64,000 nt of DNA from Candidatus Endomicrobiellum glyptotermitis (GCA_031267715.1 JAIRYQ010000002.1:528001-592000), one strand, 5' to 3'. Positions 53,310-63,367 are shown, counted from the stretch's first letter. Numbers and translations are program-made. Notes: generated from the letters alone by a model not told the origin.

Positions 53310-54311
53310 ATGGCGGTTGTGTTTGAGAACTATGAAAGAAGGATAAAGCAGATAAAATCAACGATTGAAAAATATGGAATTAGAGATTTGGAGGAAGCTC
53401 AGAAACTTTGCCTCGATAAAGGTATTGATGTGGAGAAAATTGTCAAAGACATTCAACCTATTGCTTTTGAAAATGCGATTTGGGCTTATATTGTCGGTGC
53501 TGCTATAGCTATTAAGAAAAATATTAAAAATGCGATTGATGCAGCTGAGATAATAGGTGTCGGGTTACAATCTTTTTGTATTCCGGGTTCTGTTGCAGAT
53601 CAACGTTCAGTGGGGTTGGGGCATGGTAATCTAGCGGCAATGTTGCTTAGAGGACAGACGAAATGTTTCTGCTTTTTAGCCGGACATGAGAGTTTTGCAG
53701 CTGCCGAGGGTGCGATAAGTATTGCAAGAACTGCAAATAAAGTACGTAAAGAACCTCTTAGGGTTATTCTTAATGGGTTAGGTAAAGATGCGGCTTATGT
53801 TATAAGTCGCATCAATGGTTTTACTCACGTTGAAACTGAATATAATTATTCTATGGGAAAGCTAAATGTTATGAAAGAAACCTCGTTTTCTATCGGAGAT
53901 AAATCAAAGGTAAGGGTTTACGGTGCAGATGATGTAATTGAAGGCGTTGCGGTTATGATTAATGAAAGAGTAGACGTTTCCATTACGGGCAACTCTACAA
54001 ATCCTACGCGTTTTCAACATCCAGTTGCTGGTACGTATAAAAAGTGGTCTATTGAAAACAATAAAAAATATTTTTCAGTTGCTTCAGGTGGTGGTACGGG
54101 AAGGACGTTGCATCCCGACAATATGATGGCGGGACCAGCTTCTTATGGTATGACGGATACTATGGGACGCATGCACAGTGATGCTCAATTTGCAGGTTCG
54201 TCCTCGGTCCCAGCTCATGTTGAAATGATGGGGCTTATAGGTATGGGCAATAATCCTATGGTAGGAGCATCAGTTGCTGTTGCCGTTGCGGTAGAAGAAT
54301 CCTCAAAATAA
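53310..54311 (+). CDS. GGGtGRT-family protein
   Basis: The name-giving motif is exact: ASGGGTGRTLHPDNMM near residue 254. Other conserved parts are IPGSVADQRSVGLGHGNLAA and CFCFLAGHESFAAAEGAI, with Cys and His that could bind a metal or cluster. At 333 residues it appears complete. The family is known from anaerobes, has no proven reaction and is commonly paired with the scaffold-like gene that here lies 11 bases upstream. GAGGTAC precedes the ATG. Its 3' half of codons 170-195 was copied to 52292-52367. Confidence 0.85.
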   Translation: MAVVFENYERRIKQIKSTIEKYGIRDLEEAQKLCLDKGIDVEKIVKDIQPIAFENAIWAYIVGAAIAIKKNIKNAIDAAEIIGVGLQSFCIPGSVADQRSVGLGHGNLAAMLLRGQTKCFCFLAGHESFAAAEGAISIARTANKVRKEPLRVILNGLGKDAAYVISRINGFTHVETEYNYSMGKLNVMKETSFSIGDKSKVRVYGADDVIEGVAVMINERVDVSITGNSTNPTRFQHPVAGTYKKWSIENNKKYFSVASGGGTGRTLHPDNMMAGPASYGMTDTMGRMHSDAQFAGSSSVPAHVEMMGLIGMGNNPMVGASVAVAVAVEESSK

Positions 54312-54504
54312 GAAAACGATTTTAAATCTAAGATAAAATTATGTATGCAGAGGTATTTTTATGAGGGAGCGAGAGCTTGTTTTTTTTGTCTTGCTTTTTC
54401 TTTTTGCGTTTTAAATTTAAGTTGCAGTATTCAAAATATATCATTCATTACTTATTTTGACGTATAATTTTGTGATTTTTGTTGAGAAATGGAGGAAAGA
54501 ATAG

Positions 54505-55818
54505 ATGGTTCCAATATCTAGCACAAATTCGAGTGATGTTAAAAGAAAGTTTAAATATTGGCAAAACCGCACGCTTATATCTACAATTGTCTGCTATGCT
54601 GTATTTTATCTTGTGCGCAAAAATTTTAGTATGGCTATGCCCGGGATGGAAGAAGAGTTGGGCATCACGAAAGTACAACTTGGTGTGTTTTTAACTTCAC
54701 ATGGTATAATATACGGAGTATCTAAGTTTTTAAGTGGTTTTGCTGCTGACAGATTTAGTTCGCGGCACTTGTTAGTATGCGGTTTGCTAATGTGTTCAAT
54801 GTGCAATATAATATTTGGGTCTAGTTCGACTTTGGTGGTGTTTGGCGTGGTCTGGGTTGTGAATGGACTGTTCCAAGGAATGGGGTTTCCTCCTATTGCG
54901 CGTTTACTTACGCATTGGATACCTCCGAAAGAATTGGCTACAAAAATGTCTATATGGAATACTTCTCACTCTATAGGTGCGGGACTGGCTTATGTTATTT
55001 GTGGTTGTCTTGTTTCTTTGGGTTGGAGATGGTGCTTCTATATACCCTCTATAATAGCTTTAATGTGTGTTGTCTTTATATGGTTTTCAATTTGTGATAC
55101 TCCGAAGTCCGTAGGACTTCCAGAGATGGATGAGAGTGCCGTAGATAGTGAAAAATGCGAACAAGTCGCCTTTGCAGCAGCTGGGAAGCTAAGCTCGGCA
55201 GAGTATAGACGATTTTTAGTAAAGAAAGTTTTTAAGAATAAAGCTATTTGGATTCTCGGAGTGGCGAATATCTTTGTTTACATATTGCGTTTTGCCGTTT
55301 TGGACTGGGGCCCGATGTTATTAAAAGAGTGGAAAGGGCTATCTCTCAGTAATGCGGGGTGGGTAGTTGCTGCTTTTGAGATAGCTGGAGTTTTTGGAAT
55401 ATTGTTATCTGGTTGGGTAACGGATAAATTTTTTAATGGTAAATCTCACAGAGTCTGTGTAATTTTTTTGATACTTGCTTCGTTTTTTATTTTTCTTTTT
55501 TGGAGAATTTCTTCTGCGCCGCCTTGGCTTAACGTTACCTTTTTAGTACTTTCTGGGTTTTTTATTTATGGACCGCAGGCTCTTGGCGGAATTGCTACGG
55601 CGAATATAGCCACTAGAAGGGTTGCGGCTGCAGCTGTTGGGTTTCACGGTTTCTGGGGCTATCTGAGTACTGTTATTACGGGTTTGGGGATTGGTGTTAT
55701 TGCGGCTAGATTTGGCTGGTCATATACTTTAGGATTTGTCTTTTACGCGGGCCTTATTGGAGCGTTTGTATTTGCTTTGATATGGAATTCTAAAGCGGAC
55801 GGGTATGACGATGTTTAA
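54505..55818 (+). CDS. Organophosphate:phosphate antiporter-family transporter (GlpT/UhpT/UhpC-like)
   Basis: A 437-residue major-facilitator protein with about 12 membrane segments. The N-terminal YLVRKNFSMAMPGMEEELG, the GVSKFLSGFAADRFSSR loop and VNGLFQGMGFPPIARLLTHW follow the OPA family (glycerol-3-phosphate, hexose-phosphate transporters and sensors). Such proteins exchange organic phosphate for inorganic phosphate. In an endosymbiont this would allow use of host sugar phosphates; the exact substrate is inference. GGAGGAAAG precedes the ATG. Confidence 0.85.
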   Translation: MVPISSTNSSDVKRKFKYWQNRTLISTIVCYAVFYLVRKNFSMAMPGMEEELGITKVQLGVFLTSHGIIYGVSKFLSGFAADRFSSRHLLVCGLLMCSMCNIIFGSSSTLVVFGVVWVVNGLFQGMGFPPIARLLTHWIPPKELATKMSIWNTSHSIGAGLAYVICGCLVSLGWRWCFYIPSIIALMCVVFIWFSICDTPKSVGLPEMDESAVDSEKCEQVAFAAAGKLSSAEYRRFLVKKVFKNKAIWILGVANIFVYILRFAVLDWGPMLLKEWKGLSLSNAGWVVAAFEIAGVFGILLSGWVTDKFFNGKSHRVCVIFLILASFFIFLFWRISSAPPWLNVTFLVLSGFFIYGPQALGGIATANIATRRVAAAAVGFHGFWGYLSTVITGLGIGVIAARFGWSYTLGFVFYAGLIGAFVFALIWNSKADGYDDV

Positions 55819-56179
55819 ATGTTATGGATTAGTAAGTACAAATTTTTACTAAAGTCTGATTTGCATATTCTTTTGTTTATTAGCTAATTTTGTTTTCAAT
55901 GCGTATAAAATAGTGTTTAGAAGATGAACTAAAATAGCTTGTATTAGTAATTAGTATTAAATTTTTATGACGAAATGCTTTAATATATTTGATTTGTGTA
56001 AAAGCTTATATGATTTTCTTGTAAATGTATAAGATTTGGATAGCTGGTCTAAAAGTTAAAGTTTTATCTATCAAAATCAAAAAAAATGAAACAGTGATGA
56101 ATATTTAATCCTAATATAACAATCTGAATAGGGAAAGCCAGAAAGATAATATTAAGGATTAAGATATGGGGGTCAAACA

Positions 56180-56454
56180 GTGAACAATAAACTTGTTCTT
56201 GTGTTTGATTTAAATTTTGGAAGTGCGGGGGGTGGGGTGGACGCTTTTGCTGCTCATGTTATTGTGAAGTTTTTAAACAGAGTTTTTGGACCCTCAAGTT
56301 CCAAATGATTTTAATAGAAGACCTCTAATGTAATGCAAATCCTAATCCAGAGAGAGATAAAGATATAGTGGGTTCATGTTATATACAGCTTGTTTATAAG
56401 AAGTTAAAAGTGTTACTTGTGAATACTTGTGAATGTAGCCAAGCAATTTTCTAA
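56180..56454 (+). pseudogene. Frameshifted remnant of unknown family
   Basis: From GTG 56180 the frame reads NNKLVLVFDLNFGSAGGGVD and on to VKFLNRVF, shifts to DPQVPNDFNRRPLM, shifts again to NANPNPERDKDIVGSCYIQL and VYKKLKVLLVNTCE, and ends at TAA. Two frameshifts in one otherwise coherent reading indicate a dead gene. I do not recognise it. Confidence 0.45.
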
Positions 56455-57847
56455 ACTTAAAAATAAGAAAGATTATATGTACTATTGTTATATTTATATG
56501 ATATGATGCGCCAATTTAAAAAAGAATATTTTTTGTATAATGCGATCCAAAATGTTTTAAGTTTATAGGGAAAGAATGGGATGGGTAAGGCTTGTTAGAT
56601 TAGAAAATTCCGAGATTTGCTGATATGTGATATTAAAGTGTAGATTTATCCCAAGGATTTAACATATGTAAGGCAGGTAGAAAATGCATATACTATCTCA
56701 GATAATATTACACAAATGCTTTGAATCATGATCAGATAAATGAGCTCTTTGAGAGGTATAAAAGGAGAACATTAGCGCAAAGGGAAAAAATTACAAAAAA
56801 GCTTTTGTTAATTCAAAGTATTTGGGAAGGGCTCAACAGGGTTTAAATGGAGATACTAATTCTAAGCAAAAAGAGATCCATCATCCTAAAGACGTCTGGA
56901 GGGAGTCCTTTTTTTTTGCAGGTCTACATTGAATATTTTGCATGGATTAACTTTATCTGAAAAAAATACACGATTACCTCTGAAAAAAGAAAAATAAATA
57001 TTTCTAATGTTTATAATTATTAGGTTTATCGCTCGTCCCGCGGGCAAAAGGCAAGGAATGTAACAGAATGATACATTTATTTGTTAATATAAAAAAAGCA
57101 ACTGAGAGCACGACTCTAGAAAAATTGGGAAAAAGCTATATCGAATATAGAAAAAATGCCCAATATTTGACTACGACGTATTTTAACTTTAATTAAAAAG
57201 AGTCCTCCCTGAGGATGGATGTTTTAGTTGCTATAGTTGCTGTGCAAAGAGTGTTGTTTTTTTTGCCGAGAAGTGTGGGTGGGAGGTATTAGCAACAGCT
57301 GTTCCGATAATAGTGCAGTGTTATACTGTGGTCACAAGCATATAAATCTGTTAGGTAAAGCTGTTTGTTCCCATAAAGTTGCACATATTGAATTGTTGGG
57401 TATTTAAGTATAACGTTTTCTTTTTTCGGAAAATATAGGATAAAGTTGTTTTAGTGAAAAAAAATAAAAAAAATTAAGCTTATATGTTAAACTGTATTTC
57501 TGCAAATCATAAACTTTGGATTACATTATCATTTTTTTTTGCATTGTGTTTTAGAAGTAAAATTCTAGGTGATATCTATGTACCCTCCTTAAATGCAATA
57601 AATTCTAAATAAGGCCTAGAAAGACAAATAGGTAGGCCGTATATCCCCCCCGTGTGTACGCAATGTTATGAGTTGGCTTGTCATTTTTGGTTTATATGGA
57701 GAGAAGACACATCAGGCAACAGGATTTTTATAAATACACTTTTAGATTTAGGCCATTTAATGCTTCAATATCTTGTTTGTGCTAGATATACTTGTTAAGT
57801 TTAGATAAAAAAGGGTTTACGAAAAGTATCCCATATCTTTTTTAGTA

Positions 57848-57917
57848 CTGGCAGTACTCTACGGTGTTATTCCGTAACTGACGTTGTGCAACGGGAAGAG
57901 AGTATATTAATTGCCAG
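57848..57917 (+). ncRNA. Candidate structured RNA upstream of alaS
   Basis: A nested fold is visible: CTGGCA (57848-57853) with TGCCAG (57912-57917), TACTCT (57855-57860) with AGAGTA (57899-57904), then two inner hairpins ACGG/CCGT (57861-57864/57872-57875) and CGTT/AACG (57882-57885/57890-57893). This is a 70-base three-way-junction-like shape ending ~85 bases before the alaS ATG. It matches no riboswitch that I recognise. Confidence 0.35.
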
Positions 57918-58001
57918 AATAAAAACAAAAAAGTGCTCGTCAAAACATTAGTTAAATTGAGCTTTGTCACAAAGGAGAAATTTTAGTAAAATTATTTTAT
58001 C

Positions 58002-60632
58002 ATGGACAGATTATCGGCACAAATAAGAGAAGAATTTTTAAAATTTTTTAGTGATAAGAAATGTAATATTATCCCTTCTGACTCGCTTATTCCTAGCGGC
58101 GATAAAACACTACTCCTTACATCTGCTGGTATGGTGCAATTTAAACAGCATTTTCTAGGACAAAGCAAGGATTCTTTTACAAGAGCTGCGAGTTGTCAAA
58201 AATGCTTTAGAACATCTGACATTGATCAAGTGGGCACAAGCATAAGGCATCTTACGTTTTTTGAAATGTTAGGTAATTTTTCTTTCGGCGATTATTTTAA
58301 GAAAGAAGCTATAGTATGGGCTTGGGAATTTTTAACGAAAAGTATGTCTTTGCCGAAAGATAGATTATATATAACAGTTTATAAGGATGATGATGAATCG
58401 GCTGAAATTTGGAGCAAAATTGTTCCAGTAGATAGGATTATAAGAATGAACGAAGAAACAAATTTTTGGAATATGGGGAATACGGGGCCTTGTGGCCCAT
58501 GTTCGGAAATTTTAATAGATTTGGGATCGGAAGTAGGTTGTGGCAAATCTTCGTGTGGACCAGATTGCTATTGCGATAGATATCTTGAGATATGGAATCT
58601 TGTCTTTACTCAGTTTGATAGACAGGCAGACGGTTCGCTCAATAATCTTCCCAAAAAGAACATTGATACAGGTATGGGGCTTGAAAGGCTTGTCGCCGTG
58701 ACAAATGATAAAAAGGATATCTTCGAAACTGATTTATTTAGGCCTATAGTGGAAAACACTGCAGAAATTTTGAAAATAAAAAACGAAGCTAAGAATATAT
58801 CAAAACTTAGAATGATTGCTGATCATTCAAGAGCGGCAACCTTTTTAATTTTAGATGGTGTGCTGCCTTCCAATAGTGGTAGGGGTTATGTTTTAAGAAG
58901 GATTTTAAGAAGAGCTTTGAGGCAGGGAAAACTTCATGGCCACAATAAGCCGTTTATGAATAGAATTGTCTCGACTGTATTTAAAATTATGAAACCGATA
59001 TATCCTGAACTTTTATTAAAATTGAGTAATATAGAGTCTATCATTAAAGTTGAGGAAGAAAGATTTTTAGAAACACTTGATTCGGGTTCTCAAATGCTTT
59101 CTGATATCGTAAATTTTTGTAAATCTAAAAAGGTGAATATTATTAGTGGCAAAACTGTGTTTAGACTTTATGATACTTATGGATTTCCGTATGATCTGAC
59201 AAAAGAGGTTGCTTCTGAAAATGAATTAATGGTTGATGAAGTTGGATTTAAAGCTGAACGAGATATAGCGAGAAAAAGATCTCGTGTCGCATGGAGTGGA
59301 TCTGGTGAAAAGGACATAACTTTTTATTTAATGCTGCACAAAAAAGTGGGTGATACACTATTTGTCGGATATAGCAATTATATAAGCGAAGGCAAGGTTT
59401 TAATCATGACAAGAAATAGTAGAGTGGTTGCCGAATTGAAAGCGGGTGACTATGGCGAAGTTGTGCTTTCGAGTTCTTCTTTTTATGCGCGTTCAGGGGG
59501 ACAAATGGCTGATAAAGGAAGGATATCAGGCGAGTACTTTGAAAGTATAGTTGAGGATGTTTTTAAGCCTGCAGGCAACATGCTTGTGCATAAAATAAAA
59601 GTTTTAAAGGGGCGAGTAAAAGTTGACGATATAGTGTCAACGATTATAGATATTGAATGCAGAAAACAAGTCTCAAGACATCACACAGCTACGCATTTAC
59701 TCCATAAAGTGCTTCGTGAAGCTTTAGGCGTTCATGTAACTCAAGCTGGATCTTTGGTGACAAGCGACTATCTCCGTTTTGATTTTACGCATTTTTATGA
59801 AATAAAAAGAGATTGTTTAACTGAGGTGGAGAAGAAGGTGAATTATGTTTTAAGATCAAATTTAGGCGTTTATATTGAAGTTATGGATATAATAAACGCG
59901 CGAAATTTAGGGGCTATGGCTTTGTTTGGTGAGAAATACGGTAATATGGTAAGGACAGTTTTAATAAAGAGTGAAGATAAAAAGTATAATTATTCGATAG
60001 AACTTTGTGGTGGAACGCATGTTAACCAAACTGGTGAAATTGGTATTTTTAAAATCATGTCGGAATTTTCTGTTGCTGCGGGCATGAGGCGTATAGAAGC
60101 GGTTGTAGGTAGTGCAGCTGAGAATTATATTTTAAAAAATGAGAGGACACTTACCAAAACCTCTAAGTTATTGAATGTTTCAAATGATGATGTAGCGGAT
60201 AAGATTCTCAAATATATCACCAGTTACAAGAAACTTGAAAGCGAAGTTATATCGTTAAAAAACAGATTAGTATCAGATGAGATAGATTCTTACGCTAAAA
60301 AAGTTAAAGAAGTCAACGGAATAAATTTTTTGCCCATTTTAGTTCTCAACGCGGACATAAAATTATTAAGAAACCTGTCGGACCAATTAAAAGAAAAGCT
60401 GAAATCTGTAGTGTTATTGTTAGTTACAAAAAATGCAAGTAAAATATTTTTCGTAGTGTCTGTAACGGAAGATTATGTAAGGAAAGGAATAAATGCTAGT
60501 AAGATATCAAAAACTTTTGCTGCGGATATAATGGGTTCCGGTGGTGGGAGACCTGATTTTGCGCAAGGCGGCTCAAAATATTTATCGTATTTAGATGATG
60601 CTATTAAAAATGCGTATAAATATATAAAGTAA
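58002..60632 (+). CDS. alaS: Alanyl-tRNA synthetase
   Basis: AlaRS charges tRNA-Ala and edits mischarged Ser/Gly. The class II core starts at the N-terminus (residues 1-240), with the zinc/cysteine part around CGKSSCGPDCYC. The editing domain has HHTATHLLH and CGGTHVNQTGEIGIF. The C-terminal domain keeps GSGGGRPDFAQGGS. The 876 residues match the family. A second ATG is not needed; the AAGGAGAAATTT site lies about 20 bases upstream, a little far. Confidence 0.97.
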   Translation: MDRLSAQIREEFLKFFSDKKCNIIPSDSLIPSGDKTLLLTSAGMVQFKQHFLGQSKDSFTRAASCQKCFRTSDIDQVGTSIRHLTFFEMLGNFSFGDYFKKEAIVWAWEFLTKSMSLPKDRLYITVYKDDDESAEIWSKIVPVDRIIRMNEETNFWNMGNTGPCGPCSEILIDLGSEVGCGKSSCGPDCYCDRYLEIWNLVFTQFDRQADGSLNNLPKKNIDTGMGLERLVAVTNDKKDIFETDLFRPIVENTAEILKIKNEAKNISKLRMIADHSRAATFLILDGVLPSNSGRGYVLRRILRRALRQGKLHGHNKPFMNRIVSTVFKIMKPIYPELLLKLSNIESIIKVEEERFLETLDSGSQMLSDIVNFCKSKKVNIISGKTVFRLYDTYGFPYDLTKEVASENELMVDEVGFKAERDIARKRSRVAWSGSGEKDITFYLMLHKKVGDTLFVGYSNYISEGKVLIMTRNSRVVAELKAGDYGEVVLSSSSFYARSGGQMADKGRISGEYFESIVEDVFKPAGNMLVHKIKVLKGRVKVDDIVSTIIDIECRKQVSRHHTATHLLHKVLREALGVHVTQAGSLVTSDYLRFDFTHFYEIKRDCLTEVEKKVNYVLRSNLGVYIEVMDIINARNLGAMALFGEKYGNMVRTVLIKSEDKKYNYSIELCGGTHVNQTGEIGIFKIMSEFSVAAGMRRIEAVVGSAAENYILKNERTLTKTSKLLNVSNDDVADKILKYITSYKKLESEVISLKNRLVSDEIDSYAKKVKEVNGINFLPILVLNADIKLLRNLSDQLKEKLKSVVLLLVTKNASKIFFVVSVTEDYVRKGINASKISKTFAADIMGSGGGRPDFAQGGSKYLSYLDDAIKNAYKYIK

Positions 60633-60710
60633 GTAAATGACGAAAAACAAAAAGCTTTGTTCGTAAATTTATTAATTTTTTAAAATCTGTATATGTGTAA
60701 CTCAAAGACT

Positions 60711-60783
60711 GCGCCTATAGCTTAATTGGATAGAGCACTGGTTCCCGAGGCCTGTAATTCCGGTTCAAGTCCGGATAGGCGCA
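60711..60783 (+). tRNA. tRNA-Arg (anticodon CCG) with irregular anticodon arm
   Basis: The 5' half is nearly identical to tRNA-Arg(ACG) at 22006-22079, and acceptor and T arms pair perfectly. The anticodon loop (60743-60749) reads TCCCGAG, giving CCG, but the normally invariant T33 (60744) is C. The stem CTGGT/GCCTG has a T-T mismatch at its second pair and a T-G pair at the loop end. It may be degenerate or rely on a changed loop. Confidence 0.8.
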
Positions 60784-61176
60784 ATATTTATAAATTGCAG
60801 TGGATGTTGGTGGTGAAGGAGACTGGGACTTTAAAACGTTCCGAAAGGATTGTTGGAATAATAAAATAAATATATTACGGATATAAAAATATCCTGCTAG
60901 TAATAAAACGGCTTATAAGTACTCAGAAATTAAAGACTGTGTTGTTGTAATGTATTTAATTTCCGGTAGAGAAAGGAGAGAGTTGGGCGTTGCTGTTAAA
61001 GATAATATTTCTTGTCTCTTTTTTTGTTTTCTTTAGAGCCCTTAAACTTATGTTCAAATACTGTAGCCTCACGAAGTTATAGTCCAATAATTATGGAAAT
61101 ATTCCTTTAAACTTTTTTGTATTGCTCCACCAGAACAAAATGCAGTAAATGTATTGACTTAGAAAGTGATTATTTT
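60784..61176. other. Gap
   Basis: No gene recognised between tRNA-Arg and the nucleotidyltransferase gene. Confidence 0.4.
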
Positions 61177-62682
61177 ATGAGAATTGAAGCTGCAACTATA
61201 ACAAAAATAGTAGATATAATTAAAAAGATAAGTTGTTTATCAGAAAATTTTGAGGTTTATGCAGTCGGTGGAATTTTAAGAGATTTGTTTTTAAATCGTG
61301 AATGCAAATGTAATGATATTGACTTAGCAGTTAGTAAAAATGCTTTAGAATACTCTAAAAAAATTGCAGATACATTTAAATCGAAGCTTATAACTTTAAG
61401 TGACACGAGCAAAACTTACAGAGTAATACTCAAAAACGATGTTATTAAAAATATAGATATTTCTCTTTTTAATGGCAAAGTCATAGAGCAAGATTTGCGA
61501 AACAGAGATTTTACTATAAACGCCATAGCTTTTAATTTGAAAGACTTTAAGGACTTTAAGTCCTTTAAAAGGCAAATTATTTTCCCTGAAAGCAACACTT
61601 TAAAAGACTTGAAGTCGAAAATTATAAATATTATTTCTGTTAAATCGTTTGAGATAGATCCCCTGAGGATGTTAAGAGCATTTCGTTTTGCTGCGGAATT
61701 GAATTTTAGAATCTCTCAAAAGACTTTTAAACAAATAAAATACGATGCAAAGCTTATTTATAAGGTTGTTCCCGAGAGAATCAGAGATGAGTTTTTCAGA
61801 ATATTGTCTGTAAAAAATTCCGCGAATTTAATTAAAGAAATGGACAAATGTAAATTAATTTCAGAGATTTTTCATGAAATTAAGGGTATGAAAAAAGCCA
61901 CTAAAAGACATTATTATCATCCTGGAGGGTTATTTCAACATTCTTTTAAAACTATGGAATCGGCTGAGAAAATTCTTAATAATTTAAAGAAATATTTCCC
62001 TGAAAATTATACTGATTTGTATAAACATTTTGATGATAATGGTGTTTTTTCTAAAAATGTTACTAGGGGAGGTTTATTGAAATTTGCGGCTTTTTTTCAT
62101 GACAATGCAAAACCTGAAACCTCAAAACTTATAAACGGCAAGTTGCACTTTTTTGGACATGAAAAATTGGGAGCTGAAAAGATAAAAAAAATTATGTTTT
62201 CTCTGAAATCTAGCAAAAAAGATATTGAGACAGTAAGTTTTTTGATAAGGCATCATATGCGTCCATCAACTCTAGCTAAAAATAGCATGATTACAAAAAA
62301 AGCGGCGTTAAGGTTTTTTAGAGATATTGGCGACAATACTCCAGACTCGCTTATTCTTTCAATGTCAGATTGGCATTCTTATAGAGGATTGAGAACTTTT
62401 TCTCCTATTATGTTGAAGTTGCAGGAAAAATCTGCAAGAGAGCTTATAAAATATTATTACGAGTTAAAAAATGCAAAACCGCCATTAAGAATTGTTGACG
62501 GCAATATAATAATGAAAAAGTTCAATTTAAAACCTGGCCCGTGGGTTGGCGAACTCTTGGGCTTTGTTTTTGACGCTCAGCAAGAAGGTAAAATTTCTAA
62601 CTCATACGAAGCTTTAAAATTAGTTTCTTTAAAATTGCCGCGTATTAGAAAAAAATATAAAATTTCAGCATTAAACAATTGA
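61177..62682 (+). CDS. cca: tRNA nucleotidyltransferase/poly(A) polymerase family protein with HD domain
   Basis: This class II nucleotidyltransferase probably adds or repairs CCA on tRNAs; CCA is not encoded in the tRNAs here. The catalytic head shows YAVGGILRDLFLN, the DxD in NDIDLAV, NRDFTINAIAF and DPLRMLRAFRFAAEL. An HD-type domain follows: HPGGLFQHSFKTM, FFHDNAKPETS and IRHHMRPS. I start at 61177 (MRIEAATITK), as the upstream 20 codons are unconserved. About 501 residues. Sequence alone cannot separate CCA-adding from poly(A) polymerase activity. Confidence 0.85.
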   Translation: MRIEAATITKIVDIIKKISCLSENFEVYAVGGILRDLFLNRECKCNDIDLAVSKNALEYSKKIADTFKSKLITLSDTSKTYRVILKNDVIKNIDISLFNGKVIEQDLRNRDFTINAIAFNLKDFKDFKSFKRQIIFPESNTLKDLKSKIINIISVKSFEIDPLRMLRAFRFAAELNFRISQKTFKQIKYDAKLIYKVVPERIRDEFFRILSVKNSANLIKEMDKCKLISEIFHEIKGMKKATKRHYYHPGGLFQHSFKTMESAEKILNNLKKYFPENYTDLYKHFDDNGVFSKNVTRGGLLKFAAFFHDNAKPETSKLINGKLHFFGHEKLGAEKIKKIMFSLKSSKKDIETVSFLIRHHMRPSTLAKNSMITKKAALRFFRDIGDNTPDSLILSMSDWHSYRGLRTFSPIMLKLQEKSARELIKYYYELKNAKPPLRIVDGNIIMKKFNLKPGPWVGELLGFVFDAQQEGKISNSYEALKLVSLKLPRIRKKYKISALNN

Positions 62683-62698
62683 GTTAGTTGTGGTTTGC

Positions 62699-62769
62699 GC
62701 GGGCGTAGTTTAGTGGTAAAACTTCAGCTTCCCAAGCTGGAGATGTGGGTTCGATTCCCATCGCCCGCT
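62699..62769 (+). tRNA. tRNA-Gly (anticodon CCC)
   Basis: It begins GCGGGCGTAGTTTAGTGG. The acceptor GCGGGCG/CGCCCGC is perfect. The anticodon loop TTCCCAA in a TCAGC/GCTGG stem gives CCC. The T-loop is TTCGATT. Confidence 0.96.
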
Positions 62770-62893
62770 TTTTGTTGTTTGAGTTTATATAATTTGTTTT
62801 TAATCTCCACTGAATTGTTGTTCAAAATTTTCGAATTTTAAATAACCTAGAATTATTAAAGCAAAAGAGAGAATGGTTGCCTTTAGGGATTAG

Positions 62894-62922
62894 TTGACAA
62901 AAGAAAATAAACATGATAGACT
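62894..62922 (+). promoter_or_regulatory. Probable rRNA promoter
   Basis: A perfect TTGACA (62894-62899), 17 bases, then TAGACT (62917-62922), about 440 bases upstream of the mature 16S 5' end. Confidence 0.5.
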
Positions 62923-63230
62923 AAAGGGGCATTGGAGCGAGGTTATAGGTTTTGGTGTAACTGCTGGACTTGTCTTGACAAAGTTTGAAAACTATGTTAA
63001 CCTACTTCGCCTGGATAGGTAGGATGAATAAAATAGAGAGCGGACTTTCACTTTGACATCTTTCTTGGTTTTTGGTATAGGTAGAGTTTTTGACAGAGTG
63101 CGGATTTAATTGCTAAGGATTTTTTTGGTGGTAGAGAGTGGGATGAAGTTAGAGTAATTCGGCGAGCTTCGTGGAAAGAATGAAAAGCTGATAAGCATAA
63201 AAAAGAGGTTTTTTCTTTTCTTCGGAAGGG

Positions 63231-63246
63231 GTTCTTTGAAAACTAA
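63231..63246 (+). promoter_or_regulatory. boxA-like antitermination signal
   Basis: GTTCTTTGAAAACTAA resembles the boxA-type leader motif found before 16S rRNA in many bacteria. Confidence 0.5.
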
Positions 63247-63367
63247 ATAACACGCAGACAAACGCCTCACAAAAAGGGCAATCATATAATTTAAAAGATT
63301 AGATGAGTATGATGTAAATATGAGTAATTTAGAGCTTGTAAAAAATTCTATAACTGTAAGTATTTAA

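Larger units (their letters stand above)
55819..58001. other. 2.2-kb gap between transporter and alaS
   Basis: No intact gene. It holds a frameshifted remnant (56180-56454), a remnant at about 56690-56930 reading HDQINELFERYKR then, in another frame, KYLGRAQQGLNGDTNSK, a 42-codon frame at 57068-57196 (MIHLFVNIKKATESTTLEKL) without clear support, and a possible structured RNA at 57848-57917. Confidence 0.45.
62770..63367 (+). promoter_or_regulatory. rRNA leader region
   Basis: No protein gene. It holds the rRNA promoter at 62894-62922, a second TTGACA at 62975-62980 with a weak -10, and a boxA-like GTTCTTTGAAAACTAA at 63231-63246, all in the plus direction ahead of 16S rRNA. Confidence 0.55.
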
